This document shows positions 6,526 through 14,401 of a DNA stretch of 26,296 bases, one piece after another (positions within the stretch are counted from its first letter, which is position 1; each line of letters starts with the position of its first letter). The stretch comes from Holosporales bacterium (GTDB lineage: Bacteria; Pseudomonadota; Alphaproteobacteria; UBA3830; JAIRMZ01). Location of the stretch: the NCBI GenBank assembly GCA_031279495.1, contig JAITIJ010000029.1, positions 1 through 26,296 of the forward strand, given 5' to 3'. The notes below the pieces were generated by a model, which worked only from the letters and a program-made list of their open reading frames with translations, was not told the DNA's origin and made no database searches. Position numbers and translations under genes: made by a program.

Positions 6526-6993
6526 ATAATTCACCGACACGACTTCGTATATTTTACTGCCGCCTGGTGTACGCACATCAACGGTATCACCCACCCCTTT
6601 TCCGATAAGAACGCGTGCTATAGGGGACGAAACCGAGATCAATCCCGCTTCTATATTCGCCTCATCTACACCAACGATCCGGTATTGTACTTTTTCATCA
6701 GTATCGAGATTCGTTAGCAGTACCGTAGCTCCAAACTTAATCTCCTGACCCGAAAGCTTGGAAATATCGATAACTTCCGCACGTGACAATTTATCTTCTA
6801 TATCCGCGATACGGCCTTCGATAAAAGACTGCTTTTCCCTTGCATATTGATACTCTGCGTTTTCAGAAAGGTCTCCTAAGGCGCGTGCTTCTGCAATTGC
6901 TTGAATAATCGCAGGACGTTCTATTGTCTTTAATTGTCTGAGTTCTGTTTGCAACTTGTCGAATCCTTCACGCGTCATTGGCTCTTTACTCAC
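6520..6993 (-). CDS. greA: Transcription elongation factor GreA
   Basis: The 157-residue product is GreA, which enters the secondary channel of RNA polymerase and stimulates cleavage of backtracked RNA. The N-terminal coiled coil carries the tip motif GDLSENAEY with the catalytic acids Asp41 and Glu44 in their usual positions. The C-terminal globular domain ends in the FKBP-like fold typical of the family. The start is a GTG preceded by AGGAGAG. It has its own promoter, divergent from the UDG gene. Confidence 0.95.
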   Translation of the reverse strand: MSKEPMTREGFDKLQTELRQLKTIERPAIIQAIAEARALGDLSENAEYQYAREKQSFIEGRIADIEDKLSRAEVIDISKLSGQEIKFGATVLLTNLDTDEKVQYRIVGVDEANIEAGLISVSSPIARVLIGKGVGDTVDVRTPGGSKIYEVVSVNYG

Positions 6994-7030
6994 AGTACTC
7001 TCCTGCTTGTTGTTCTTTGGAAATTGCCGG

Positions 7031-7060
7031 ATTCTATGTCAATGGTTCTTCCGTCGTCAA
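7031..7060 (-). promoter_or_regulatory. greA: Sigma70-like promoter for greA
   Basis: Read leftward, TTGACG (7055-7060) and TAGAAT (7031-7036) are 18 bases apart, each one mismatch from consensus. Transcription would start near 7024, about 30 bases before the GTG and upstream of a strong ribosome binding site. Confidence 0.6.
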
Positions 7061-7157
7061 GCGCATTCTCTCTTTTCTCTCCCTCTTACCGTTTCTGGTT
7101 TTCTTCTGAAGTTTTTTGTTATGCTATGAATAAAGTTACTGCAAGTCGTTAGAGCAA

Positions 7158-7928
7158 ATGAAAGATCACTTGCCGAGTATGAACGCCAACAGAAAGTGCG
7201 CCTTGATGGAGTGGTTTTTGCACTGCGGCATGGATCATGTTTTGGCACCTATCCCGCAGAATCTATCTGCTCTTCCTTCTTCTGATTCCGGCCCTGTTTC
7301 TTCTACAATTTCTTATTGTTTGAAAGATGCGCAAGAGAGCGACTTTTTGCAGCCCTCTCCTGCACCTCTTTCTGTCTCTTCCTTGGATGCACTGCGTACC
7401 GCGTTGGAAGCTCTCGATTCTCCTTTAAAAAAAACGGCGCTTAATCTTGTTTTTGGAGAAGGTAATCCGAGTGCCAAAGTGATGTTTGTTGGAGAAGCGC
7501 CTGGTGCGGATGAAGATCGGCTTGGTCGTCCGTTTGTCGGCGTCAGTGGACAGTTGTTAGACAAAATGCTGGCCGCGATAGGATTAGATCGGTCTCGGGT
7601 GTACATCACAAATATCCTTCCTTGGCGGCCACCTGGAAACCGTACACCGACAACGGAAGAGATAACTCTATTCCTGCCTTTCGTGCGTAAGCATATTGCC
7701 CTTATAGCGCCGCGTATTTTATGCCTTGTAGGAGGTACAGCTGTAAAAGCTTTGTTGGCACGCCAAGAGGGTATTATGCGCCTCCGCGGGAAATGGTTCG
7801 ATTATGAAGATGGCATTTCGGTACTGCCAACCTACCATCCTGCGTTTCTACTTCGTTCTCCCAGTCGAAAGAAAGAATCTTGGCGAGACTTCCTGGCTGT
7901 TTATAAAAAGCTTCAAAGCATCACATGA
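7158..7928 (+). CDS. Family 4-type uracil-DNA glycosylase
   Basis: The 256-residue product removes uracil from DNA. Motif A is GEAPGADEDRLGRPFVG (from residue 112), the mid motif is LPWRPPGNRTPT (about 144-155), and motif B is HPAFLLR (from His227). The layout, with an N-terminal helical region of about 70 residues (ALMEWFLHCG), matches alphaproteobacterial members. Family 4 enzymes normally bind a 4Fe-4S cluster. Here the usual cysteine positions read DSPLKKTA, LPWRPP and TLFLPF, with no Cys, so the cluster seems lost. No clear ribosome binding site precedes the ATG; codons 8 and 17 are alternative starts. The stop overlaps the RNase HII start (ATGA). Confidence 0.9.
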   Translation: MKDHLPSMNANRKCALMEWFLHCGMDHVLAPIPQNLSALPSSDSGPVSSTISYCLKDAQESDFLQPSPAPLSVSSLDALRTALEALDSPLKKTALNLVFGEGNPSAKVMFVGEAPGADEDRLGRPFVGVSGQLLDKMLAAIGLDRSRVYITNILPWRPPGNRTPTTEEITLFLPFVRKHIALIAPRILCLVGGTAVKALLARQEGIMRLRGKWFDYEDGISVLPTYHPAFLLRSPSRKKESWRDFLAVYKKLQSIT

Positions 7929-8527
7929 CTTTTTTTGTCGTAGGGATTGATGAAGTTGGATGCGGCGCGCTTGCTGGCCCTGTTGTTGCTGCCGCATGTT
8001 GGCTAGAGGTGTCTTTTTTGACGGAATTGACGAACCACGCGTTGTTTCCTTTTATTCGTGATTCGAAGACCTTGTCCGAGGATAAACGCGAACAAGTCTC
8101 TGCTTTTCTTCATCAAGTGCCGAAAACGCGATGTCTGTTTGCTTTCGGTTATGCTTCGAAAGAGGAAGTGGAGGCAATAAATGTACGGCAAGCAAGCCTA
8201 TTGGCGATGACGCGCGCTTATAATTCTTTGGGCGTGCGTGCTTCTTTGGTGGTGGTTGACGGGAAATATGCTCCAGATTTGGGAGAAACCCCTGTGCAAA
8301 CCATAATACGCGGAGATCAACAGCACAAAAGCATTTCCGCCGCATCAATTCTTGCTAAGGTTTGCAGAGATGCAGAAATGCGTCGTTTACATGGGTTTTT
8401 CCCCCACTATGAATGGGATAGGAACAAAGGATACGGCACCTTGGCACATCGTGCCGCTATTACCAAACGAGGACTGACACCACATCATCGCTCCCTGTTC
8501 TGCTCCGCTTTTGTAACTGCTTTCTAG
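7925..8527 (+). CDS. rnhB: Ribonuclease HII
   Basis: The 200-residue product cleaves RNA in RNA-DNA hybrids and starts removal of ribonucleotides misincorporated in DNA. All four catalytic acids are in place: Asp9-Glu10 (GIDEVGCG), Asp112 (VVVDG) and Asp131 (GDQQHKSISAASILAKVCRD). The usual Gly-Arg-Gly after the first acids is Gly-Cys-Gly at residues 12-14; the Arg normally helps recognise the junction ribonucleotide. The start overlaps the end of the UDG gene, so the two base- and sugar-repair enzymes are probably co-translated. Confidence 0.94.
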   Translation: MTFFVVGIDEVGCGALAGPVVAAACWLEVSFLTELTNHALFPFIRDSKTLSEDKREQVSAFLHQVPKTRCLFAFGYASKEEVEAINVRQASLLAMTRAYNSLGVRASLVVVDGKYAPDLGETPVQTIIRGDQQHKSISAASILAKVCRDAEMRRLHGFFPHYEWDRNKGYGTLAHRAAITKRGLTPHHRSLFCSAFVTAF

Positions 8528-8646
8528 AAGAGGATCGCCTCGTAGATTTCCAGGAGAGATTTTTAGACTGGCTCTGATAAGACCCGCTTAATTACTTATT
8601 TTGCCGTATCGCGAATTATAGTAGAATGCGCCCTAGGGTGCAGAAC

Positions 8647-9957
8647 ATGTCTATTTTTTCTTTACTGCCTTTTGTGGGTGTGCTGCTATCGATAGCCTTG
8701 TTGCCTTTGTGGACGCCGGCGTTATGGCAGCACCATGCGGGAAAAATTCTCGCGGCATTTCCCTGTGTTTTGGCGCTTTATGCAGCTTTTAGCGGTGAGT
8801 TCACGCTTTTTTGTGGTGCCGCTTGCACTACACTTTTGCGTGACTATATTCCTTTTTTAACCTTGATGGCGACCCTTTATGGGATCGCTGGAGGGATTCA
8901 TATTACAGTTCCACAACGTACAACACCGCTTCTTAACACTGCTGTTTTAGCAATCGCAACATTTTTAGCGGGGTGGATTGGGACAACAGGAGCTTCTATG
9001 GTGTGTATTCGTCCCTTTCTGCGTCTTAATACAGGACGCGCACACAAAGCTCACCTCATTGTTTTCTTTATCTTTCTTGTTTCTAATGTTGGAGGAGGAC
9101 TAAGCCCCCTCGGTGATCCGCCACTTTTTATGGGTTTTTTGCAAGGAATCGATTTCTCTTGGGTGCCAAAAAATCTTTGCTGGCCTGTTTTTGGTACTTC
9201 TCTAGCGCTTCTTGGGATTTTTCTTGCCTTAGACACCTTTTGGGAAAGGAAAACACAGAATACAAAAGAAAAAACGCCCTTTCTCGTGCGTTGCGAAGGT
9301 AAGTACAATATCTTGTTGCTTGCCGGGGCGGTTGCTGTAGTAGCTCTTGCAAGCAAGGATCTTGGTACGTTTTCAGTGCTAGGCGTATCTCTTCCTATTG
9401 TTGGATTGTTGCGAGACGGTGGTTTGTTGCTGCTCCTTGGCCTATCTCTAAAAAGCACATCGCGATCTATCCGTGAGAGCAACGCTTTCGAGTGGGAGCC
9501 GATTCATGAAATCGCAAAGATCTTCTTTGCTATTTTCATTACATTAATTCCTGTAGAAGCGGCACTACATGGCGAAACACCATTGGCATATGCCCTAACA
9601 GACGCGTTGAGTTCGGGTGCTGGGCTCTCTCCTTTGCGGTGTTTCTGGGCATCCGGGTTGCTGTCCTCTTTTTTGGACAATACGCCAACGTATCTTTTCT
9701 TTTTTCACTTGTTTGGTGGAAATCCAACGGAATTAATGACAACACAAGCACCGTTGTTGGTAGCAACTTCGTTGGGCTCTGTTCTTATGGGGGCAGTGAC
9801 CTATATTGGCAACGCGCCGAACCTGATGGTTGCAGCCATCGCACGCAAGCGTTTTCCGAAACAAGTTCCTTCGTTTTTCGGCTACATGGGCTGGTCCATT
9901 GCGTTTCTTTTTCCTGTCTTTGGAGTATTAAGCCTTGTTCTATTCTCTGGCCCATGA
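8647..9957 (+). CDS. NhaD-type sodium:proton antiporter (ion transporter superfamily)
   Basis: The 436-residue product is a polytopic inner-membrane protein with about 11-12 hydrophobic segments. SNVGGGLSPLGDPPLFMGF near the middle is the hallmark of NhaD-like Na+/H+ antiporters, and a second half-site appears as SSFLDNTPTYLFFF and YIGNAPNLMVAAIA. These are the paired broken-helix motifs expected to form the ion site. I chose the ATG at 8647, eight bases after AGGG, because homologues begin right before the first membrane helix; an in-frame ATG lies at 8626. It ends one base before rsmH, so the dcw cluster may be transcribed from a promoter in front of this gene. Confidence 0.82.
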   Translation: MSIFSLLPFVGVLLSIALLPLWTPALWQHHAGKILAAFPCVLALYAAFSGEFTLFCGAACTTLLRDYIPFLTLMATLYGIAGGIHITVPQRTTPLLNTAVLAIATFLAGWIGTTGASMVCIRPFLRLNTGRAHKAHLIVFFIFLVSNVGGGLSPLGDPPLFMGFLQGIDFSWVPKNLCWPVFGTSLALLGIFLALDTFWERKTQNTKEKTPFLVRCEGKYNILLLAGAVAVVALASKDLGTFSVLGVSLPIVGLLRDGGLLLLLGLSLKSTSRSIRESNAFEWEPIHEIAKIFFAIFITLIPVEAALHGETPLAYALTDALSSGAGLSPLRCFWASGLLSSFLDNTPTYLFFFHLFGGNPTELMTTQAPLLVATSLGSVLMGAVTYIGNAPNLMVAAIARKRFPKQVPSFFGYMGWSIAFLFPVFGVLSLVLFSGP

Positions 9958-9958
9958 A

Positions 9959-10855
9959 ATGCTTCACACACCTGTTCTTCTAACAGAGGTTTTGACGTAT
10001 CTGGCGCCTGAAACAGGCAAAGTATACATCGACGGAACATTTGGTGCAGGAGGCCATAGCCGGGCTATTTTGTCTCACTGTATGTGTCAGGTGATTGCTT
10101 TTGATTGCGATCCTTGCGTTTTACCTTATGCGCGAACGTTGCAGGAGCAATTTAAGGACCGGTTTCGCTTTTTCGGGGCTCGGTTTTCTGATATCGAGAC
10201 AATTTTAAAGCAAGAGGGCGTGGCTTCTATTGATGGCATGCTCTTTGATTTTGGTGTTTCTTCTTTGCAGCTGGATACGCCTAAGCGTGGCTTTTCGTTT
10301 CAAAAAAATGGTCCCTTGGACATGCGTATGGGACAATGCGATCACTCGGCAGCCGAAGTTGTGAACACTTTTGGGGAAGATCAGCTCTCAGATATTCTCT
10401 GGACATTCGGAGAAGAGCGCAGGGCACGTGCTATCGCACGTAAAATCGTTAAAGCGCGTGAGAAAAAACCGATTCAAACGACCTGGGAGTTGCAGAGAAT
10501 TGTCGCTTCTGTCATAAAGACGTCTCCTCGGAGAAATCCAGCAACACGCACGTTTCAAGCATTGCGGATTTTTGTAAACAACGAAATGGATGAATTACGC
10601 GCAGCGCTTTCTTGTGCAAAACGTGTTTTAAGACCCAATGGAAGGTTTCTTTGTATTTCCTTTCATTCTCTAGAGGATCGGTTAGTAAAAACATTTCTTC
10701 ATGTTCTTCCTCAAGAAGATCCGATCTATGGACACAAGACATGGACGGCGCCCTTTAGACCCTATAAAAAGAAACCCATTACACCAACTCAAGCAGAGAT
10801 TACGGCCAATCCACGCGCGCGTTCAGCTAAAATGCGCATTGGGATTAAGCTATAG
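9959..10855 (+). CDS. rsmH: 16S rRNA (cytosine1402-N4)-methyltransferase RsmH
   Basis: The 298-residue product (also called MraW) methylates N4 of C1402 in 16S rRNA using S-adenosylmethionine. MLHTPVLLTEV at the start is typical; a longer TTG-initiated frame from 9935 would overlap the antiporter and is not needed. The SAM-binding loop is DGTFGAGGHSRA (residues 25-36). Other family blocks are DFGVSSLQLD, RGFSF, GPLDMRM and SFHSLEDRLVK. It is the first gene of the dcw cluster here; mraZ, its usual upstream neighbour, is not present. Confidence 0.95.
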   Translation: MLHTPVLLTEVLTYLAPETGKVYIDGTFGAGGHSRAILSHCMCQVIAFDCDPCVLPYARTLQEQFKDRFRFFGARFSDIETILKQEGVASIDGMLFDFGVSSLQLDTPKRGFSFQKNGPLDMRMGQCDHSAAEVVNTFGEDQLSDILWTFGEERRARAIARKIVKAREKKPIQTTWELQRIVASVIKTSPRRNPATRTFQALRIFVNNEMDELRAALSCAKRVLRPNGRFLCISFHSLEDRLVKTFLHVLPQEDPIYGHKTWTAPFRPYKKKPITPTQAEITANPRARSAKMRIGIKL

Positions 10856-10864
10856 AGAGGCCTT

Positions 10865-11221
10865 ATGGCACACCGCACCACTTTTGCGCTCTTGTTTTTA
10901 ACGATTTGCATGGGTTTGGCTTTGTTTCATCTTAAGTATCAAGTGATTGGGGTTGAGGAGGAATTGCGCTCTCTTCTAAACGAAATAGAATCTGAAGAAG
11001 AGCGTCAACACGTTCTAAAGGCTGAATGGAAATATGCCACCGATGCACAACGCTTGCAGAAACTGGCGCAAAAGCACCTTGGTTTTTCTCCTGTTAAACC
11101 ACAACAACTTATGGATAAACGGGCTTTCTTGCGTGCATTCCCTATTCAAGACGCTCTGGGCAACCTTATAGAAACTGAAGAGAATCCTTCTCTTCTGTCG
11201 CAAGAGGGAGCGCGAAGATGA
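10865..11221 (+). CDS. ftsL: Cell division protein FtsL
   Basis: The 118-residue product has the FtsL plan: a short cytoplasmic tail, one membrane helix (about residues 6-25) and a periplasmic coiled coil (about 27-70, VEEELRSLLNEIESEEERQ). Sequence conservation in FtsL is low, so the call rests on this topology, length and position between rsmH and ftsI. FtsL acts with FtsB and FtsQ to activate FtsWI at the septum. The stop overlaps the ftsI start as ATGA. Confidence 0.85.
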   Translation: MAHRTTFALLFLTICMGLALFHLKYQVIGVEEELRSLLNEIESEEERQHVLKAEWKYATDAQRLQKLAQKHLGFSPVKPQQLMDKRAFLRAFPIQDALGNLIETEENPSLLSQEGARR

Positions 11222-12906
11222 GCAAGCGAGGAACGCAAGATCTTTTGCGACTGCTTGATGCGTATTGCGAACCTCTGCGACAATCTGCAGCAAAGCGCCG
11301 GCAGCGCATTGTTTTTGCGATTGGTGTTTTTTTGCTGTTTGCTGGAATCATTAGCGCCCGTCTTCTCCAAATCATGGTTTTGGGCGAGACACCAGAAGTT
11401 GTGTCTTCCTCTTTTGAAGTCACTCCTCCTCTGCGGTTCTCGCGTGCAGATATTACAGACAGAAGGGGCAGTCTTATTGCAACGAGCCTGCCTACCGTCT
11501 CTGTTTATGCAAACCCAAGAGAATTACTGAATCCTGTGACAGATGCACAGCAACTAGCAAAAGTGCTTCCCGAAATTAATCTTGAAAAATTGACGCAACG
11601 CTTTACATCAAAAAGAGGATTCGTGTGGGTCAAGCACCACATTACTCCTGCCGAAAAAAATAAAATACTACATTTGGGTATTCCAGGCGTTTTTTTTCAG
11701 AAAACAGAGCGTCGTGTTTATCCTGATTGCAACCTTTTCGCTCATGTTGTTGGTTTAACAGACATCGATAATCGCGGTATTGCAGGCGCGGAAAAGGCCT
11801 TTGATGTAACGTTATCCTCTTCAACTGAACCCCTTGCCTTATCAGTAGATAGCGTTGTGCAACATGCAGTACGCGATCTTCTCTGTGAGGGGGTAAAAGA
11901 ATTCAACGCTATCGGCGCAGCTGGCCTCGTGGTGGATCTTAAGACGGGAGAGATTTTATCGCTTGTCTCGTTGCCAGATTTCGATCCGAATAGAATAAAA
12001 ACCGCCGCGGCAAAGGCACTCTTTAATCGTGTTACATGCGCTGTTTTCGAGCCAGGATCTGCCGCGAAAATACTAAATACTGCGCTGGCCTTGGAAAGCG
12101 GAAAAGTGAACATCAATACACAGTTTGATGCACGTGGTGTTTTCTCTATTGGACGGTACAAAATTCATGACTTTCACGGGAAAAATAAGTTCTTAACAGT
12201 TGCGGAAATATTGAAATATTCTTCGAATATTGGGTCGGCCAGAATGGCACTCGAAATCGGCAATGAAGCACAGCGTGTGTTTTTCAAGAAATTGGGGCTA
12301 CTCTCACTCTTATCTTTCGAGCTGTGCGAAATTCAAGCACCGTTGTACCCTAAGCATTGGCGCGATATTAACACCGCAACAATCGCTTTTGGACACGGAA
12401 TTGCCTTTAATCCCCTGCAATTTTCGGCAGCTATTGGAGGCATTGTTAACAACGGCATATATCGCACGCCTACTATCCTTAAAGTAGATCCTGCCGCAAC
12501 AGGGCCAGGTCGGCGTGTGGTATCAGAGAAAACTTCTCACCAAATACGTGCGTTGATGCGTCTTGTTGTAACAGAGGGCACAAGCCGAAAAGCAGATGTA
12601 AAAGAATATCTCGTTCTTGGTAAAACAGGCTCTGCAGAAAAAGCGCACGAACGCAGAAGAGGATATCGCGAAGACGCCAATATATGCACTTTTATTGGAG
12701 CTTTCCCTTTTCCGACTCCGCGCTATCTTATATACGTTTTGCTGGACGAGCCGAAGGCAACAAAAAATACGTTTGGCTACACCTCTGCAGGATGGAATGC
12801 TGCAGTTGTGGCCGCACGATTAATTGAACGCATTGGTCCTATTTTGAGACTGCCACCAGTAACAAATGCTCACGTTTCTGCAACTTCCACAACCGGAGAA
12901 GGGTGA
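11218..12906 (+). CDS. ftsI: Peptidoglycan D,D-transpeptidase FtsI (PBP3)
   Basis: The 562-residue class B penicillin-binding protein cross-links septal peptidoglycan with FtsW. A membrane anchor spans about residues 31-47. The dimerisation domain begins RADITDRRGSLIATSLPTVS. Transpeptidase motifs are SAAK (nucleophile Ser281, Lys284, in FEPGSAAK), SSN at 335-337, and KTGS at 469-472. Most FtsI proteins have STxK or SVxK and KTGT, so two motif-neighbouring residues differ but all catalytic residues are retained. The C-terminal FIGAFPFPTPRYLIYVLLDE is also typical. It is followed by murE after seven bases. Confidence 0.95.
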   Translation: MSKRGTQDLLRLLDAYCEPLRQSAAKRRQRIVFAIGVFLLFAGIISARLLQIMVLGETPEVVSSSFEVTPPLRFSRADITDRRGSLIATSLPTVSVYANPRELLNPVTDAQQLAKVLPEINLEKLTQRFTSKRGFVWVKHHITPAEKNKILHLGIPGVFFQKTERRVYPDCNLFAHVVGLTDIDNRGIAGAEKAFDVTLSSSTEPLALSVDSVVQHAVRDLLCEGVKEFNAIGAAGLVVDLKTGEILSLVSLPDFDPNRIKTAAAKALFNRVTCAVFEPGSAAKILNTALALESGKVNINTQFDARGVFSIGRYKIHDFHGKNKFLTVAEILKYSSNIGSARMALEIGNEAQRVFFKKLGLLSLLSFELCEIQAPLYPKHWRDINTATIAFGHGIAFNPLQFSAAIGGIVNNGIYRTPTILKVDPAATGPGRRVVSEKTSHQIRALMRLVVTEGTSRKADVKEYLVLGKTGSAEKAHERRRGYREDANICTFIGAFPFPTPRYLIYVLLDEPKATKNTFGYTSAGWNAAVVAARLIERIGPILRLPPVTNAHVSATSTTGEG

Positions 12907-12913
12907 GCATCAC

Positions 12914-14401
12914 GTGTCGTTACCTCAGTTCCTGCGCGAGTATTTTCCTTACTGTAGTATACCAGTACAAGGATTAACCAGTCTCACCGCAGATTCTCGT
13001 AAAGTTACACCAGGGGGTCTTTTTGCAGCTCTGCCAGGCACGCAAGATAATGGTGTGAGCTATATTCCTCAAGCGATTGCGGCGGGAGCGGCTATGATCC
13101 TTATCGCGCAAGAAGACTATGCTAAGCTAGAACAGATAGAACAACTAAGCGGTTTAAATGTTCAATTTTTGCGCACGGGAGATCCGCGCCTCGTTTTCGC
13201 CAAGATGGCTGCTGCTTTTTATGAAAAGCGTCCCAAAACTTGTGTCGCGGTAACAGGTACTAATGGAAAAAGTTCTGTAGTTGATTTCACTCGCCAACTG
13301 TGGACTCTTTTAGGATATCAATCGGCAAGTATCGGAACGCTAGGCGTAAAAGGCCCTATGCTGCAAGTCTGTAAAGGTCTGACAACGCCAGATCCGGCCG
13401 AATTGCATACGCAATTGGCGCAACTTGCGACAGAATATCGTGTAACGCATTGTGCGTTAGAGGCTTCCAGTCATGGTTTAGACCAACGACGACTGGATGG
13501 CCTGCGCTTTCAGGCGGCAGCGTTTACGCAGTTTACTCAAGATCACCTTGATTATCACGTGACGATGGAAGCGTATTTCCAAGCAAAGAAATATTTGTTT
13601 GAAGAGCTGACAGATCCTAAAGGTACTTATGTTTTGAATGCGGATGTACCGGAGTTCTCGGTACTGTCCTCTATGGCCACCAAACGAAACTTGCGCGTGT
13701 TGGATTATGGAGAAAAGGCACGTGCCCTTGTCTTGCACTGTCTTGTTCCCGACAAAAAGGGACAACAAATGCAGGTTGAAATCCTTGGTCGTCAAGAGCA
13801 ATGGTTTTTTCCTCTTATCGGGCAATTCCAGGCATATAATTTTCTATGCACCCTTGGGTTGGTACTAGCAAGCGGCACGAAAGCGGAGACTCTATTAAAT
13901 ATCTTTTCCAAGCATAGAGAGCTGCCAATACAAGGCGTTGCAGGTCGCCTAGAATGTGTCGCACAGTCTGAGAAAACTGTCTATGTCGATTATGCGCATA
14001 CACCAGACGCGCTAGCGCATGTCCTGTCAACTATACGCGCGCATACTTCAGGTCGTATTCTTATCGTGTTTGGCTGTGGCGGAAATCGTGATTGCCCAAA
14101 GCGTCCGCTTATGGGACAAGTGGCTGAGCGATTCGGTGATTACGTGTTCATAACAGACGACAACCCTCGGGACGAAGATCCTGCCAAGATTCGTCAGGAT
14201 ATGCGTGCCGGCATGAAGGGCTGCGTACCTGTTGTAGAGATTGCTGATCGTTACGAGGCGATTGCACGTGCTATCACAGAAGCTACTTCTGATGATGTTG
14301 TTTTAATTGCAGGAAAAGGTCACGAGAAAACGCAATTAGTTCGTGGTGTAGCGCACTCTTTTAGCGATCAGGCCGTTGTAAAAGAGATTTTGCGCATATG
14401 A
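12914..14401 (+). CDS. murE: UDP-MurNAc-L-Ala-D-Glu:meso-diaminopimelate ligase MurE
   Basis: The 495-residue product adds meso-diaminopimelate to UDP-MurNAc-L-Ala-D-Glu using ATP. The P-loop is VTGTNGKSS (residues 113-121), and the substrate-binding SSHGLDQRR is present. DNPR at 416-419 is the signature for meso-diaminopimelate rather than lysine. I chose the GTG at 12914, preceded by GGTGAG, since an earlier in-frame start would overlap ftsI by about 40 bases and add residues not expected in the family. Its stop overlaps murF as ATGA. Confidence 0.95.
   Translation: MSLPQFLREYFPYCSIPVQGLTSLTADSRKVTPGGLFAALPGTQDNGVSYIPQAIAAGAAMILIAQEDYAKLEQIEQLSGLNVQFLRTGDPRLVFAKMAAAFYEKRPKTCVAVTGTNGKSSVVDFTRQLWTLLGYQSASIGTLGVKGPMLQVCKGLTTPDPAELHTQLAQLATEYRVTHCALEASSHGLDQRRLDGLRFQAAAFTQFTQDHLDYHVTMEAYFQAKKYLFEELTDPKGTYVLNADVPEFSVLSSMATKRNLRVLDYGEKARALVLHCLVPDKKGQQMQVEILGRQEQWFFPLIGQFQAYNFLCTLGLVLASGTKAETLLNIFSKHRELPIQGVAGRLECVAQSEKTVYVDYAHTPDALAHVLSTIRAHTSGRILIVFGCGGNRDCPKRPLMGQVAERFGDYVFITDDNPRDEDPAKIRQDMRAGMKGCVPVVEIADRYEAIARAITEATSDDVVLIAGKGHEKTQLVRGVAHSFSDQAVVKEILRI

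Noticed and set aside
8530..8541. Hairpin GAGG-ATCG-CCTC after the RNase HII gene as a terminator
   Set aside because: Only four base pairs and no adjacent T-run; too weak to call.
8581..8646. Promoter in front of the antiporter gene
   Set aside because: TATAGT is present but no -35 box lies at suitable spacing.
9051..9482. Leftward 143-codon frame
   Set aside because: It is antisense to the antiporter, with the composition expected from the reverse of membrane-protein codons.
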